Shown piece after piece: positions 1 to 6,576 of a stretch of DNA of 9,080 nt. Source of the stretch: Candidatus Nanopelagicales bacterium (GTDB taxonomy: Bacteria; Actinomycetota; Actinomycetes; S36-B12; UBA5976); assembly GCA_030831445.1 (NCBI GenBank), contig JAURLB010000072.1, positions 1-9,080 of the forward strand, in the 5' to 3' direction. A program made the position numbers and the translations under genes. Under the pieces are notes generated by a model. It saw only the letters and a program-made list of their open reading frames with translations. It was not told the origin of the DNA and searched no databases. How positions within the stretch are numbered: the stretch's first letter is position 1; each line of letters begins with the position of its first letter.

Positions 1-114
1 CCCGTAACTGAGCGGCTCGCAATGGTTGAAGAGTTGCGCGCCGAGTACCACGGATGGACCAATGAACCTGAACCAAGACTTTCAAGAATTTGTCGAATTA
101 TTCGTCGCGCATGA
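1..114 (+). CDS. C-terminal tail of a small protein partnered with a nucleotidyltransferase (partial)
   Basis: The first reading frame is open from the window edge to a TGA at 112-114 and gives 37 residues, including ERLAMVEELRAEYHG and PRLSRICRIIRRA. From memory, short proteins with a similar tail (a '(E)RL.MVE.LR' helix followed by a basic 'RL.RV.RV' end) often sit directly before nucleotidyltransferases like the relic that starts at 62, and are thought to act as partner or antitoxin. Here the frame overlaps that downstream start by 53 bp. The start codon lies outside the window. The function is inferred from position and tail composition only; no catalytic motif is visible in the fragment. 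Confidence 0.5.
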   Translation, partial: PVTERLAMVEELRAEYHGWTNEPEPRLSRICRIIRRA

Positions 115-426
115 GGTCGAATTCCTCATTGTCGGCGAATCATTGCTGCGATTGAAGCATCCGGTTTTGGTGATCTTGGCCTCACGGCTGCCGATTTTCA
201 AGATCCAGAGGTCATGGTGCAACTAGGTCACGAACCTCAACGTATTGACATCTTGACTTTTGCCTCTGGGCTTAACTTTTCTGATGCGTATGAGAATCGC
301 GTCTACATAACAATTGGGAATGTCCAGGTACCGTTCATTTCAGTGGATGATCTTCGAACCAACAAATTAGCTACCGGTCGTCCGCGAGACATTGCAGACG
401 TCGCCGACTTGCCAAAGGGTGAGTAA
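62..426 (+). pseudogene. Broken minimal nucleotidyltransferase (DUF6036/AbiEii-like), catalytic core deleted
   Basis: From ATG 62 the frame reads MNLNQDFQEFVELF and then EVEFLIVG, the usual opening of small DUF6036/AbiEii-like nucleotidyltransferases. After about residue 25 this frame turns to nonsense and stops at 226. The family sequence resumes in another frame from about position 139 (AIEASGFGDLGL, then FQDPEVMVQLGHEPQRIDIL, then INKLATGRP-type motif as TNKLATGRPRDIAD) and ends at TAA 424-426. The GG-Y-A-L...D-x-D segment that binds nucleotide and metal is absent. The two parts add up to about 120 residues against roughly 150 for intact relatives, so some 30 codons plus a frame change were lost near 135-140. 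I infer an inactive gene. Intact relatives belong to toxin-antitoxin-like pairs. The start is chosen on family fit; the ribosome site is weak. Confidence 0.75.
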
Positions 427-600
427 CCTCTCTACGGATGACGCAAGGTGTGGCGGCGAATTTCGCACCACATTTCGCACAATCCCCGCTCCCGTGAGGC
501 TGGTGCGTAATTCCAAACCTCAGTATTGATGGGGTAGTGGTCGGGGTTTCAGTACATGTTTAGAATGCGAAACGCCATTTTTTGGAACGCGCGTTTTGAT
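422..600 (+). repeat. Structured intergenic direct repeat, copy A
   Basis: This matches 6041-6218 in the same orientation. By hand alignment the first 169 bp are ungapped with 18 differences; similarity then fades with a small indel. It begins inside the stop codon region of the nucleotidyltransferase relic. It contains a near-palindrome TGTGG..GCGAA-T-TTCGC.CCACA (449-472) and a long-range inverted repeat GAATTTCGCACC (458-469) with GGTGCGTAATTC (502-513, one mismatch). A third hairpin, intact in copy B, is degraded here. No protein is evident in it. It could be a genome-wide intergenic repeat, a terminator-like structure or a small mobile element. Confidence 0.8.
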
Positions 601-759
601 ACTGCCCTAGAAGAAGCCGAACCCATGAAAGATGTCAGTATTCGTTCAGCAGTGTCAGTCAAGGTGGATACTGAATGTTCCATTCGGCGTCTTAAAATCA
701 GTGCTTCTTTAACTAAGTGAAGCGGTCGATCGCGTCGCATATAAACCATGAACTCGTGA

Positions 760-936
760 CCATCATCGTTGCGGGAAGGTCTCCGAGATGAAGTGCAGTC
801 TGGCAACGCCAAGAATCTCGAGTTTGTACGACCTCACCTCAATCGGTGGGCTAATCCAGTTGGTGGCGGGGACTTGCAACATAACTTAATTGTGGATGAG
901 GACCCAAGATCTCTCCGGCTTCAAAGGTCAGATTGA
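760..936 (+). other. Possible relic open frame in an otherwise gene-poor stretch
   Basis: Between repeat A and the secreted-protein gene (601-979) I see no complete gene. One frame from 760 to TGA 934-936 stays open for 58 codons and has protein-like composition (for example LEFVRPHLNRWANPVG and HNLIVDEDP), but it follows a stop directly, has no ATG or GTG start and no ribosome site. It may be the 3' remnant of a decayed gene, in line with the truncated gene nearby, or chance. I do not recognise the sequence. Confidence 0.2.
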
Positions 937-947
937 GGCCGGAGAGA
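910..947 (-). terminator. Hairpin downstream of the secreted repeat protein gene
   Basis: A perfect 10-bp inverted repeat (TCTCTCCGGC at 910-919 with GCCGGAGAGA at 938-947) encloses an 18-nt loop. It starts 33 nt past the stop codon of the minus-strand gene at 980, a fitting place for its transcription terminator. There is no T-run after the stem on the minus strand, so it is not a classic intrinsic terminator. It could also be an operator or an mRNA 3' stabiliser. Confidence 0.35.
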
Positions 948-979
948 ATCATGGAACTGTTACAACGATGGTTTATGGA

Positions 980-1426
980 TTATTTTCCTGAACCAGTAGA
1001 TGTTGAGGAAGCAACTGCATCACAATTTCCCTCGTTGGCATCGGCTTTGTCATTTGCTTCGTTTGCATCGGGTGCTTCGTTGGCATCGGCTTTGTCGTTT
1101 GCTTCGTTTGCATCGGGTGCTTCGTTGGCATCGGCTTTGTCGTTTGCTTCGTTTGCTTCGTTTGCATCGGGTGCTTCGTTGGCATCGGCTTTGTCGTTTG
1201 CTTCGTTTGCATCGGCTTTGTCATTCCAACAATGATCGCCTATTGATTCTGACGCTTCAGTGGCTGCTGGTGCAGGTACTGAAGCTGTGGCGGCCGGTGC
1301 TGGTGTTGGAGTTGGGCTGGTCGCAGCAGACGCAATGCCTACTCCTCCCAGCAATAGTCCGATAGCTGCCATTGATGTCAGCAATAGGCGACGGTTACGT
1401 GAACCGCCATTTTTGAATGTGCTCAT
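980..1426 (-). CDS. Secreted acidic protein with (DKADANEAPDANEAN)n repeats
   Basis: This encodes 148 residues. The start is ATG at 1426, preceded 7 nt upstream by a good ribosome site, GAGAGG (1439-1434). Residues 1-34 form a signal peptide: Arg-rich n-region with R10, R12 and R13, a hydrophobic stretch 14-31, and ASA|A near 34/35. Residues 36-58 are a Pro/Thr/Ala-rich linker. Residues 69-132 are a highly acidic repeat with eight DANE motifs and five DKADANE blocks, bracketed by C66 and C135, which could form a disulphide. No enzyme motif is visible. The gene diverges from the response regulator gene and shares its upstream region. I infer an exported protein that may bind divalent cations or act at the cell wall, and is possibly a target or input of the neighbouring sensor. 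The function is not known. Confidence 0.8.
   Translation of the reverse strand: MSTFKNGGSRNRRLLLTSMAAIGLLLGGVGIASAATSPTPTPAPAATASVPAPAATEASESIGDHCWNDKADANEANDKADANEAPDANEANEANDKADANEAPDANEANDKADANEAPDANEANDKADANEGNCDAVASSTSTGSGK
1031..1222 (-). repeat. In-frame tandem repeat (45-bp unit) inside the secreted protein gene
   Basis: The motif TTGGCATCGGCTTTGTC (plus-strand reading) recurs at 1035, 1080, 1125 and 1179, so the spacings are 45, 45 and 54 bp. The 54-bp unit carries one extra 9-bp EAN codon block, and the N-terminal unit is a shortened 27-bp version. All length differences are multiples of nine, which keeps the reading frame. The copies are almost identical, which suggests recent expansion and likely length variation between strains. 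Confidence 0.9.
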
Positions 1427-1525
1427 TACTTTTCCTCTCATTGGATATCTGTGCGAATTGCACGGAGTAAGAATGCCTGAAGTGACCTTGATGCTCGCTG
1501 ACAAACAGTGGTAATCCTCGTATCA

Positions 1526-1541
1526 TTCAGCAAGCGTTCAG
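1526..1541 (+). promoter_or_regulatory. Probable response-regulator box upstream of the regulator gene
   Basis: TTCAGCAAGCGTTCAG consists of two direct TTCAG half-sites with an 11-bp period, the geometry bound by dimers of OmpR/PhoB-family regulators. The same 16-mer with one change occurs at 3706-3721, before the membrane protein gene. It lies in the 171-bp region between the divergent secreted-protein and regulator genes, so it could serve either. Its spacing to the -10 candidate at 1574 favours autoregulation of the regulator-kinase operon. Confidence 0.6.
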
Positions 1542-1573
1542 TTTCGTTTGAGAGACTCATTATTTAGCAGTGC

Positions 1574-1579
1574 TATCTA
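1574..1579 (+). promoter_or_regulatory. Candidate -10 element of the two-component operon
   Basis: TATCTA begins 48 bp after the start of the upstream box, almost the same offset as at the second box. The -35 position (about 1551-1556) is poor, as expected for an activator-dependent promoter. The ribosome site GAGAGA (1585-1590) and GTG 1598 follow closely. Confidence 0.4.
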
Positions 1580-1597
1580 AAGTAGAGAGATACCAGA

Positions 1598-2284
1598 GTG
1601 AGAATTCTCGTAGTAGAAGATGAAAAAAAGATTGCCTCGGCACTGAAACGAGGCTTAACTGCCGAGGGATTCACTGTCGACGTGGCCAATGACGGAGTTG
1701 ATGGATTATCCAAGGCAACCGAATTTGAATATGACATCATCGTTCTAGATATTCTTTTGCCACTACTAAATGGATTCGCCGTATGTGCCAAATTGCGAGA
1801 ACGTAGGATATGGACTCCTATTTTGATGTTGACGGCCAAATTAGGTGAATATGACGAAGCAGAAGCACTCGATACAGGTGCAGATGACTACCTCACAAAG
1901 CCGTTCTCTTTTATAGTTCTCCTCGCCCACATTCGCGCATTGCTGCGCAGAAATATTCAAGCCGATCCAACAATTTCGTACAAAATTGGGAGCCTCGCTC
2001 TTGATCCGCGTCTGCATCAGGTAAATCGAGATGGCACCGTGATATATCTCACTGCTCGAGAATTTTCGGTATTGGAGTATCTGATGCGCTTCACAGACCG
2101 CGTAGTTACAAAAAGAGAAATACTTGACCAAATTTGGGATATTGACTACGACGGTGATCCAAATATAGTGGAGGTTTTTGTGCGCAGAATTCGTCTGAAA
2201 ATTGATAAGCCGTTTTCTTGTAAATCAATTGAAACCGTGCGAGGTATTGGATATCGACTCATAACTCAAGAGCTATCCGAGTGA
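1598..2284 (+). CDS. OmpR/PhoB-family response regulator
   Basis: This is a cytoplasmic transcription regulator of 228 residues, normal length for the family. The receiver domain (about 1-118) shows the acidic pocket E7/D8, the phosphate acceptor D51 in VLDILLP, T79 in MLTA, Y98 and K101 in the YLTKPF motif. The winged-helix DNA-binding domain (about 128-225) carries the recognition-helix region NIVEVFVRRIRLKID and the C-terminal hairpin VRGIGYRL. It is closest in style to the CusR/QseB/TcrX-like branch; I give no symbol because the target is unknown. The GTG start at 1598 has GAGAGA 7 nt upstream, and the protein begins with the standard MRILVVEDE. The gene overlaps the kinase gene by 4 nt, so the pair is translationally coupled. 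The repeated TTCAG box upstream suggests autoregulation. Confidence 0.95.
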   Translation: MRILVVEDEKKIASALKRGLTAEGFTVDVANDGVDGLSKATEFEYDIIVLDILLPLLNGFAVCAKLRERRIWTPILMLTAKLGEYDEAEALDTGADDYLTKPFSFIVLLAHIRALLRRNIQADPTISYKIGSLALDPRLHQVNRDGTVIYLTAREFSVLEYLMRFTDRVVTKREILDQIWDIDYDGDPNIVEVFVRRIRLKIDKPFSCKSIETVRGIGYRLITQELSE

Positions 2285-3669
2285 TCACATTTCCATTCAC
2301 TAAAGGTTCTGTTCGATTAAGAACGACTATTTTTTCGGTCATTGTGGTTGGTGTGGCAGTCCTTGGTACTTCAGCGTGGCTCATCAACAGCCAAAAAAGC
2401 GCACTCACTTCAGGTTTGCAATCAACAGCTCTCCTAAGAGCACAAGACATATCGTCGGCAATCGAAGATGGGACAATTCCGACTGATATTGCAGTGAAAA
2501 ATGAAGATTCAAGTTTCATTCAGGTGATCAACTCGAATGGGATGGTCGTCGCATCATCCGAAAACATCTCTGGAGAATTATCGTTAGCGTCCAAGATTCC
2601 AGTGTCCAAAACAGTTGCCATTTATACGCGAAGCGATATACCTGCAGGAGACTCAGATTTTTGTGTTGTTGGCTTGAGAGTGCAATCAACAATGGGTGCG
2701 TTTACTATTTTTTCGGGAGTAAGCCTCGAACCGGTTGGCAATGGGATTGATGCTTTGAGGAATTCTTTGCTAGTAGCGATGCCCATACTGTTGCTCTTGG
2801 TTGGCGCATTTACTTGGATTGCTGTCGGAATGGCATTTCGCCCAGTCGGAGACATCACGCGGATGGTTTTTGAAATAACTGCCGAAGACTTGCACCGTCG
2901 AGTACCCCAGCCAACTTCAAAAGATGAAATCAGCAATTTGGCGAAGACGATGAACAAAATGTTGGAGCGTTTAGAGAAATCTGATCAAGAGCAACGAGCT
3001 TTTATTGGCGATGTCAGTCATGAACTGCGCAGCCCACTCGCCGGTATGCAGGCTCAACTAGAAGTACATCAATTGCACCCAGATGCAGATCTCACATCAC
3101 AAGTTGTGAGCGAAGTGCTTGAAGAAGTTACAAGGATGAATCATCTAATAAATGACATGTTGTTGTTAGCGACAGTCGAAAAACAAAGAGTTCAGACGTC
3201 CTATGAATACGTATCTCTTAATGAAGTTGTGTCGAATGAGATAAAAAAAATTAAGAGAAACACAACGCTTGAAATAAATTTTTCAAATATTCATTCAGTT
3301 CAAGTGATTGGAAGTGAACGTCAACTTGCCCGACTACTGCGCAACTTGTTAGAGAACGCTGCACGGTTCGCTGAAGCGAATATTCGTGTTTCGTTAACTA
3401 AGACGGATGTCGGTGTTCAGTTAAGAATCGACGATGATGGCCCCGGAATACCAATTGCAGAACGTGAATCTGTTTTCCACAGATTTACCAGGCTTGACGA
3501 ATCACGAACCCGCTCAGATGGAGGAGTCGGTCTTGGCCTAGCGATTGTTCGCAAGATTGCCGCTATTCACGGTGCCACAGTACATATCGAGGACAATCAT
3601 CCCGGCGCTGCTTTTATCGTCGATTTTAAAAATGCTGAAAACTTCCGTGCTCCGCATCTAACTTCATGA
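2281..3669 (+). CDS. Membrane sensor histidine kinase
   Basis: This 462-residue partner of the preceding regulator is inserted in the cytoplasmic membrane. Transmembrane helix 1 (about 14-35) and helix 2 (about 163-184) enclose an extracytoplasmic sensor region of about 125 residues with no recognisable ligand motif. HAMP follows (about 185-237), then the dimerisation/phosphoacceptor helix with H247 in SHELRSPL, and an HATPase domain with N-box N355/N359 (RNLLENAARF), G1 box DDGPGI (385-390), F box (VFHRFTRLDESR) and G2 box GVGLGLAIV. All catalytic elements are present, so it should be an active kinase. The start is GTG 2281, overlapping the regulator stop (GTGA). The signal is unknown; the gene neighbours suggest an envelope or ion cue, which is inference. 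Confidence 0.95.
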   Translation: MITFPFTKGSVRLRTTIFSVIVVGVAVLGTSAWLINSQKSALTSGLQSTALLRAQDISSAIEDGTIPTDIAVKNEDSSFIQVINSNGMVVASSENISGELSLASKIPVSKTVAIYTRSDIPAGDSDFCVVGLRVQSTMGAFTIFSGVSLEPVGNGIDALRNSLLVAMPILLLLVGAFTWIAVGMAFRPVGDITRMVFEITAEDLHRRVPQPTSKDEISNLAKTMNKMLERLEKSDQEQRAFIGDVSHELRSPLAGMQAQLEVHQLHPDADLTSQVVSEVLEEVTRMNHLINDMLLLATVEKQRVQTSYEYVSLNEVVSNEIKKIKRNTTLEINFSNIHSVQVIGSERQLARLLRNLLENAARFAEANIRVSLTKTDVGVQLRIDDDGPGIPIAERESVFHRFTRLDESRTRSDGGVGLGLAIVRKIAAIHGATVHIEDNHPGAAFIVDFKNAENFRAPHLTS

Positions 3670-3705
3670 GACTTGTGGGTAACTTCAAACGAACCTCGAC
3701 AAATG

Positions 3706-3728
3706 TTCAGCAAGTGTTCAGAATTCAG
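3706..3728 (+). promoter_or_regulatory. Probable response-regulator box before the membrane protein gene
   Basis: TTCAGCAAGTGTTCAG (3706-3721) differs at one base from the box at 1526. A third TTCAG follows at 3724-3728. The box lies between the kinase gene and the COG4705-like gene, 49 bp before a -10 candidate at 3755. It overlaps the most upstream possible start codon of that gene (GTG 3728), which argues that translation starts further downstream. Confidence 0.6.
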
Positions 3729-3754
3729 TGAGTAACTTTCTGCTCATGGAGAAC

Positions 3755-3760
3755 TATAAA
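3755..3760 (+). promoter_or_regulatory. Candidate -10 element of the COG4705-like gene
   Basis: TATAAA begins 49 bp after the start of the box at 3706, matching the 48-bp arrangement at the regulator promoter. The -35 region is poor. Transcription would start at about 3767, giving a very short leader before ATG 3776. Confidence 0.4.
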
Positions 3761-3775
3761 AATTCTGACAACACT

Positions 3776-4528
3776 ATGAGCCACCTTCTTAATAAGGTCC
3801 CTGAAGTCACTATTTGGTTTTGGATCATCAAGATTTTGTGCACAACCGTTGGCGAGACCGCTGCTGATTATCTGAGCACGAAATTGAATTTGGGACTGAC
3901 TGGAACCACGCTCGTTATGTCAGTAGTGCTAGCTGGTGCATTGGCCTGGCAGTTCAAGTCAAAGCAACATACGCCAGGTATCTATTGGCTGGCTGTCGTA
4001 TTAATCAGCGTTGTCGGCACATTAATTACAGACAATCTCACAGACAATTTTAATGTCAACCTCATTACGTCATCTGTCCTCTTCGCAGCGGGACTAGCTA
4101 TAGTTTTTGCCGCTTGGCAATCCATAGAGCACACTTTGTCAATACATTCCATCCGCACAGTTAGACGAGAAGCTTTTTATTGGTTGGCAATTCTGTTCAC
4201 GTTTGCTTTGGGAACAGCAGCGGGAGATCTGGTTGCAGAAAAGATTAATATTGGATACTGGAAATCTGCTCTGCTGTTCTCAGGTCTCATTGCACTAGTC
4301 ACCGTCGCACATAAAATGTTTCACGCCAATGCAATCGCGAGCTTTTGGGCTGGTTATATCCTCACTCGGCCACTTGGCGCATCAATCGGTGATTACATGT
4401 CCCAGGCCAAAGCTGACGGAGGTCTTGGAATCGGCACTACGGGAACAAGTGTTGTGTTTCTCGGGGTAATTGGCCTTGTAGTGATTTACATGGCTCGTCG
4501 TGAAACCACTCAAGTTTCCACTTCGTGA
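3776..4528 (+). CDS. COG4705 / DUF347-repeat membrane protein
   Basis: This is an integral membrane protein of 250 residues with about eight hydrophobic helices and four diverged repeats typical of DUF347. Each repeat has a small-residue/acidic motif: VGETAAD (25-31), VGTLITDNLTD (80-90), LGTAAGDL (145-152) and RPLGASIGDYMSQ (198-210), the last followed by a GGLGIGTT stretch. The conserved intramembrane acidic residues suggest transport or ion binding, but no function is assigned to the family that I can rely on. The frame opens at GTG 3728, but that codon lies inside the regulator box. ATG 3746 has no ribosome site. ATG 3776 gives the family-like N-terminus KVPEVTIWFW and fits a near-leaderless transcript. 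It follows the two-component genes and is probably their regulatory target. Confidence 0.85.
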   Translation: MSHLLNKVPEVTIWFWIIKILCTTVGETAADYLSTKLNLGLTGTTLVMSVVLAGALAWQFKSKQHTPGIYWLAVVLISVVGTLITDNLTDNFNVNLITSSVLFAAGLAIVFAAWQSIEHTLSIHSIRTVRREAFYWLAILFTFALGTAAGDLVAEKINIGYWKSALLFSGLIALVTVAHKMFHANAIASFWAGYILTRPLGASIGDYMSQAKADGGLGIGTTGTSVVFLGVIGLVVIYMARRETTQVSTS

Positions 4529-4611
4529 GGCCCAGAAGTAAACATTGACTGAACTCAACGTGACTCTGCAGTCTTGATCTTTAAGGGCATGAGAACAAGT
4601 AGATTTTCAGT

Positions 4612-5973
4612 GTGTCTAGCACTTCAAAAACTTCATCACCGCTGACACTGAAAGCTGCCAGCAAAGTCTGGTTCTCCATTTCGCTGCGCACCTTTGGTGG
4701 CCCTGCCGGTCAGATTGCAGTGATGCACGATGAACTGGTTGAGAAGAGGCGTTGGATAGGTGAGCAACGATTTCTTCACGCGCTTTCTTTTTGCACACTT
4801 CTACCTGGTCCTGAAGCGCAACAACTTGCGATCTATCTTGGTTGGTTGCTGAATGGCACAGCTGGCGGGTTGATTGCGGGCATTTTGTTTGTCATTCCGG
4901 GGTACGTCGCATTAATGATTTTGTCTGCAATTTATGCGCAGTGGGGAGAGACTGTAGGAATTGCTGCAGTATTTGCTGGACTTGGACCTGCGGTCCTTGC
5001 CATTGTCGGGCAAGCACTTCTCAGAATCAGCAAGCGTGCTCTCACTAATAATTTTTTGTTATCGATAAGTGTGATCTCGTTTCTCTCTCTTATTGTTTTG
5101 AACATTCCATTTCCCATCGTTGTTGCAGGTGCAGCAATAATTGGAGTGATTGCAAATAAAAGTCGTCCGCAATGGTTTGTCAAACCGCCGGTTGTTGTTT
5201 CAGAACAAGAAGCGCAGCCCCTCATTGCTGACGAAGCTTTGCACGGTGAAAGGCCTACTCTTACGGGTGCAATAAAAGTCCTCGCCGTTGGACTTTTTCT
5301 ATGGGCACTACCTGTTGTCATTGCAGTCGTCGCACTTGGGCGCAATCATGTGTTCGTACAGCAAGGCTTATTCTTCTCGGGCACAGCCGTTGTCACATTT
5401 GGTGGCGCATATGCGGTGCTGTCATACGTTGCTCAACGTGCAGTAGGTGTTTTCCATTGGTTACTGCCAGGAGAAATGGTGAATGGATTAGCGCTCGCAG
5501 AAACAACTCCAGGCCCCCTCATTATGGTGGTTCAATTCGTTGGCTTTCTTGGTGCATTTCGTAATCCCGGCGATCTCAACCCATGGGTCGCTGCAATTAT
5601 TGGCTCCACCTTGGTCGTGTGGGTCACTTTCGTGCCGTGTTTTCTTTTTGTTTTCTTGGGTGCGCCTCATATTGAAGGTCTGCGAAAGAACCGTTCAGTC
5701 TCTGCGGGTTTGACTGCGGTAACAGCAGCCGTAGTTGGTGTTATTGCGAATCTTTCTGTGTATTTCGTATTGCACACCATGTTTGAAACAACTCATAATT
5801 ATTCACAGGGGATTATTCAGACAACTATTCCTGACTGGGAAACACTAAATATTCGGTCCGGCTTTTTGACCATTGTGGCCGCAGTGCTGGTATTCAAATA
5901 CAAGCGCAGCACGGTGCAAGTAATGGGTATTTGTGCCATTGCCGGTGGTGTTCTCTACCTCATGGCCAGTTAG
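4612..5973 (+). CDS. chrA: ChrA-type chromate/anion transporter (two-domain CHR family)
   Basis: This 453-residue integral membrane protein has the usual length for the long-chain, two-domain CHR family. The N-terminal half has RTFGGPAGQIAVMHDELV (26-43), RRW and LPGPEAQQLA (64-73). The C-terminal half has the paired motifs TFGGAYAVLSYV (262-273) and AETTPGPLIMVVQFVGF (296-312), an inverted duplication of the first half. A hydrophilic linker of about 40 residues (183-222) joins them. Family members export chromate, with sulphate-related anions proposed for others; chromate specificity here is inferred from the family name only. The start GTG 4612 has no ribosome site, but TAGATT at 4600-4605 is a plausible -10 for a leaderless mRNA. 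It lies 83 bp after the COG4705-like gene on the same strand. No ChrB or other metal regulator is nearby. Confidence 0.9.
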   Translation: MSSTSKTSSPLTLKAASKVWFSISLRTFGGPAGQIAVMHDELVEKRRWIGEQRFLHALSFCTLLPGPEAQQLAIYLGWLLNGTAGGLIAGILFVIPGYVALMILSAIYAQWGETVGIAAVFAGLGPAVLAIVGQALLRISKRALTNNFLLSISVISFLSLIVLNIPFPIVVAGAAIIGVIANKSRPQWFVKPPVVVSEQEAQPLIADEALHGERPTLTGAIKVLAVGLFLWALPVVIAVVALGRNHVFVQQGLFFSGTAVVTFGGAYAVLSYVAQRAVGVFHWLLPGEMVNGLALAETTPGPLIMVVQFVGFLGAFRNPGDLNPWVAAIIGSTLVVWVTFVPCFLFVFLGAPHIEGLRKNRSVSAGLTAVTAAVVGVIANLSVYFVLHTMFETTHNYSQGIIQTTIPDWETLNIRSGFLTIVAAVLVFKYKRSTVQVMGICAIAGGVLYLMAS

Positions 5974-6040
5974 CAGGCGGCTTTCTTGCATTGACCACCA
6001 AAGCGATTTCGCCGCAGTCTTTCTACCCTGAGCGCACTCC

Positions 6041-6218
6041 AGTAACCTGTAAATAGATGACGTGAGATGTGGCGGCGAATTTCGCACCACATTTCGCACC
6101 ATCCCCGCTCCCGTGAGGCTGGTGCGAAATTCCAAACCCCAGTGTTGATGGGGTGGTGGCTGGGGTTTCAGTAAACGTTTGGAATGCGAAACGCCATTTT
6201 TTGGAACGCGAGTTTGAT
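6041..6218 (+). repeat. Structured intergenic direct repeat, copy B
   Basis: This is the second copy of the element at 422-600, offset 5,619 bp. It fills most of the 267-bp gap between the convergent transporter gene and the small minus-strand gene, in which I see no coding sequence. It can fold well: a near-perfect palindrome at 6068-6091 (TGTGG/CCACA and GCGAA/TTCGC arms), a perfect 13-bp inverted repeat 6077-6089 with 6120-6132, and a perfect 9-bp hairpin AAACCCCAG (6134-6142) with CTGGGGTTT (6160-6168). A direct repeat of ATTTCGCACCA lies within, so two left arms compete for one right arm. The position between convergent genes fits a bidirectional terminator; recurrence fits a dispersed repeat. 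Confidence 0.8.
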
Positions 6219-6240
6219 CATCTTCCTAAGAAGGAGGCGG

Positions 6241-6513
6241 CTATCGGGTGCAGGTTTTACAGGGCTTACGCTCAAATTTGAGGATATCTAGATAGCCCGA
6301 TTCGATTTGTGACGGTGTTCCACCTCGATCAGCGACGATTTTTTGTCCTTCTGCTAGAGCGGTGCAGGACGCAACTCTATGAAAATGCTGACCACCGGAT
6401 GTGAAGTAAACAATGACACGAGCTTGAGGTTTCTCATTCTTGCAAATTGCGCAGCACATGGGATTCATCTCACCATGGCGGCATGGATCAAGTTCTAACT
6501 CATCGGAAGTCAT
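6241..6513 (-). CDS. Small Cys/His-rich, probably zinc-binding protein
   Basis: This encodes 90 residues from ATG 6513. The frame extends upstream to 6597, but the longer version would run into the divergent gene, and the family-like sequence begins at MTSDELELDPCRHGE. Two metal-site patterns are visible: an N-terminal knuckle C11-x-H13...C20-C21-x2-C24, and a C-terminal module with YFTSGGQHFHRVASC (H43/H45, C50) ending in PCKTC (C85, C88). Similar small actinobacterial proteins with 'FH...C..L..GQ...G...PC..C' exist and are uncharacterised. There is no ribosome site; on the minus strand TATGGT (6530-6525) could be a -10 giving a short leader. It is divergent from the peptidase-HicA operon by 63 bp and may be linked to it, but that is only positional. 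Confidence 0.6.
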   Translation of the reverse strand: MTSDELELDPCRHGEMNPMCCAICKNEKPQARVIVYFTSGGQHFHRVASCTALAEGQKIVADRGGTPSQIESGYLDILKFERKPCKTCTR

Positions 6514-6576
6514 GTAAGAATTAAACCATACAAACGTGTGGTACTTCTCCGAGATGGAAGCACCAGAAGGAGCGAG

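Noticed and set aside
565..720. Plus-strand frame of 51 residues beginning MRNAIFWNARF inside repeat A
   Set aside because: The corresponding frame in repeat B diverges at once after the shared DNA, so there is no sign of coding constraint.
549..812. Minus-strand frame of 87 residues
   Set aside because: It runs through repeat A, is Arg-rich without motif, has no ribosome site, and matches no family I know.
933..1235. Plus-strand frames through the repeat tract (Ala/Ser/Phe- or Leu/Arg-rich repeats)
   Set aside because: They are mirror readings of the tandem repeat. Only the minus-strand frame has a signal peptide, a ribosome site and balanced composition.
1451..1463. Near-palindrome GTGCGAATTGCAC before the secreted protein gene
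   Set aside because: It is short, single and has one mismatch; no second copy is seen near the other genes, so I do not call an operator.
3728..3775. Longer N-terminus of the COG4705-like protein from GTG 3728
   Set aside because: The codon lies in the regulator box, it has no ribosome site, and the extra 16 residues are not family-like.
4842..5670. Other frames over the transporter gene on both strands
   Set aside because: They are shadows of the well-supported ChrA-type frame, with Cys/Trp-rich or low-order sequence.
422..6218. Repeats A and B as attachment sites of an integrated element
   Set aside because: No integrase, phage or conjugation gene and no tRNA lies between or beside them, and the two copies differ too much for a recent att duplication.
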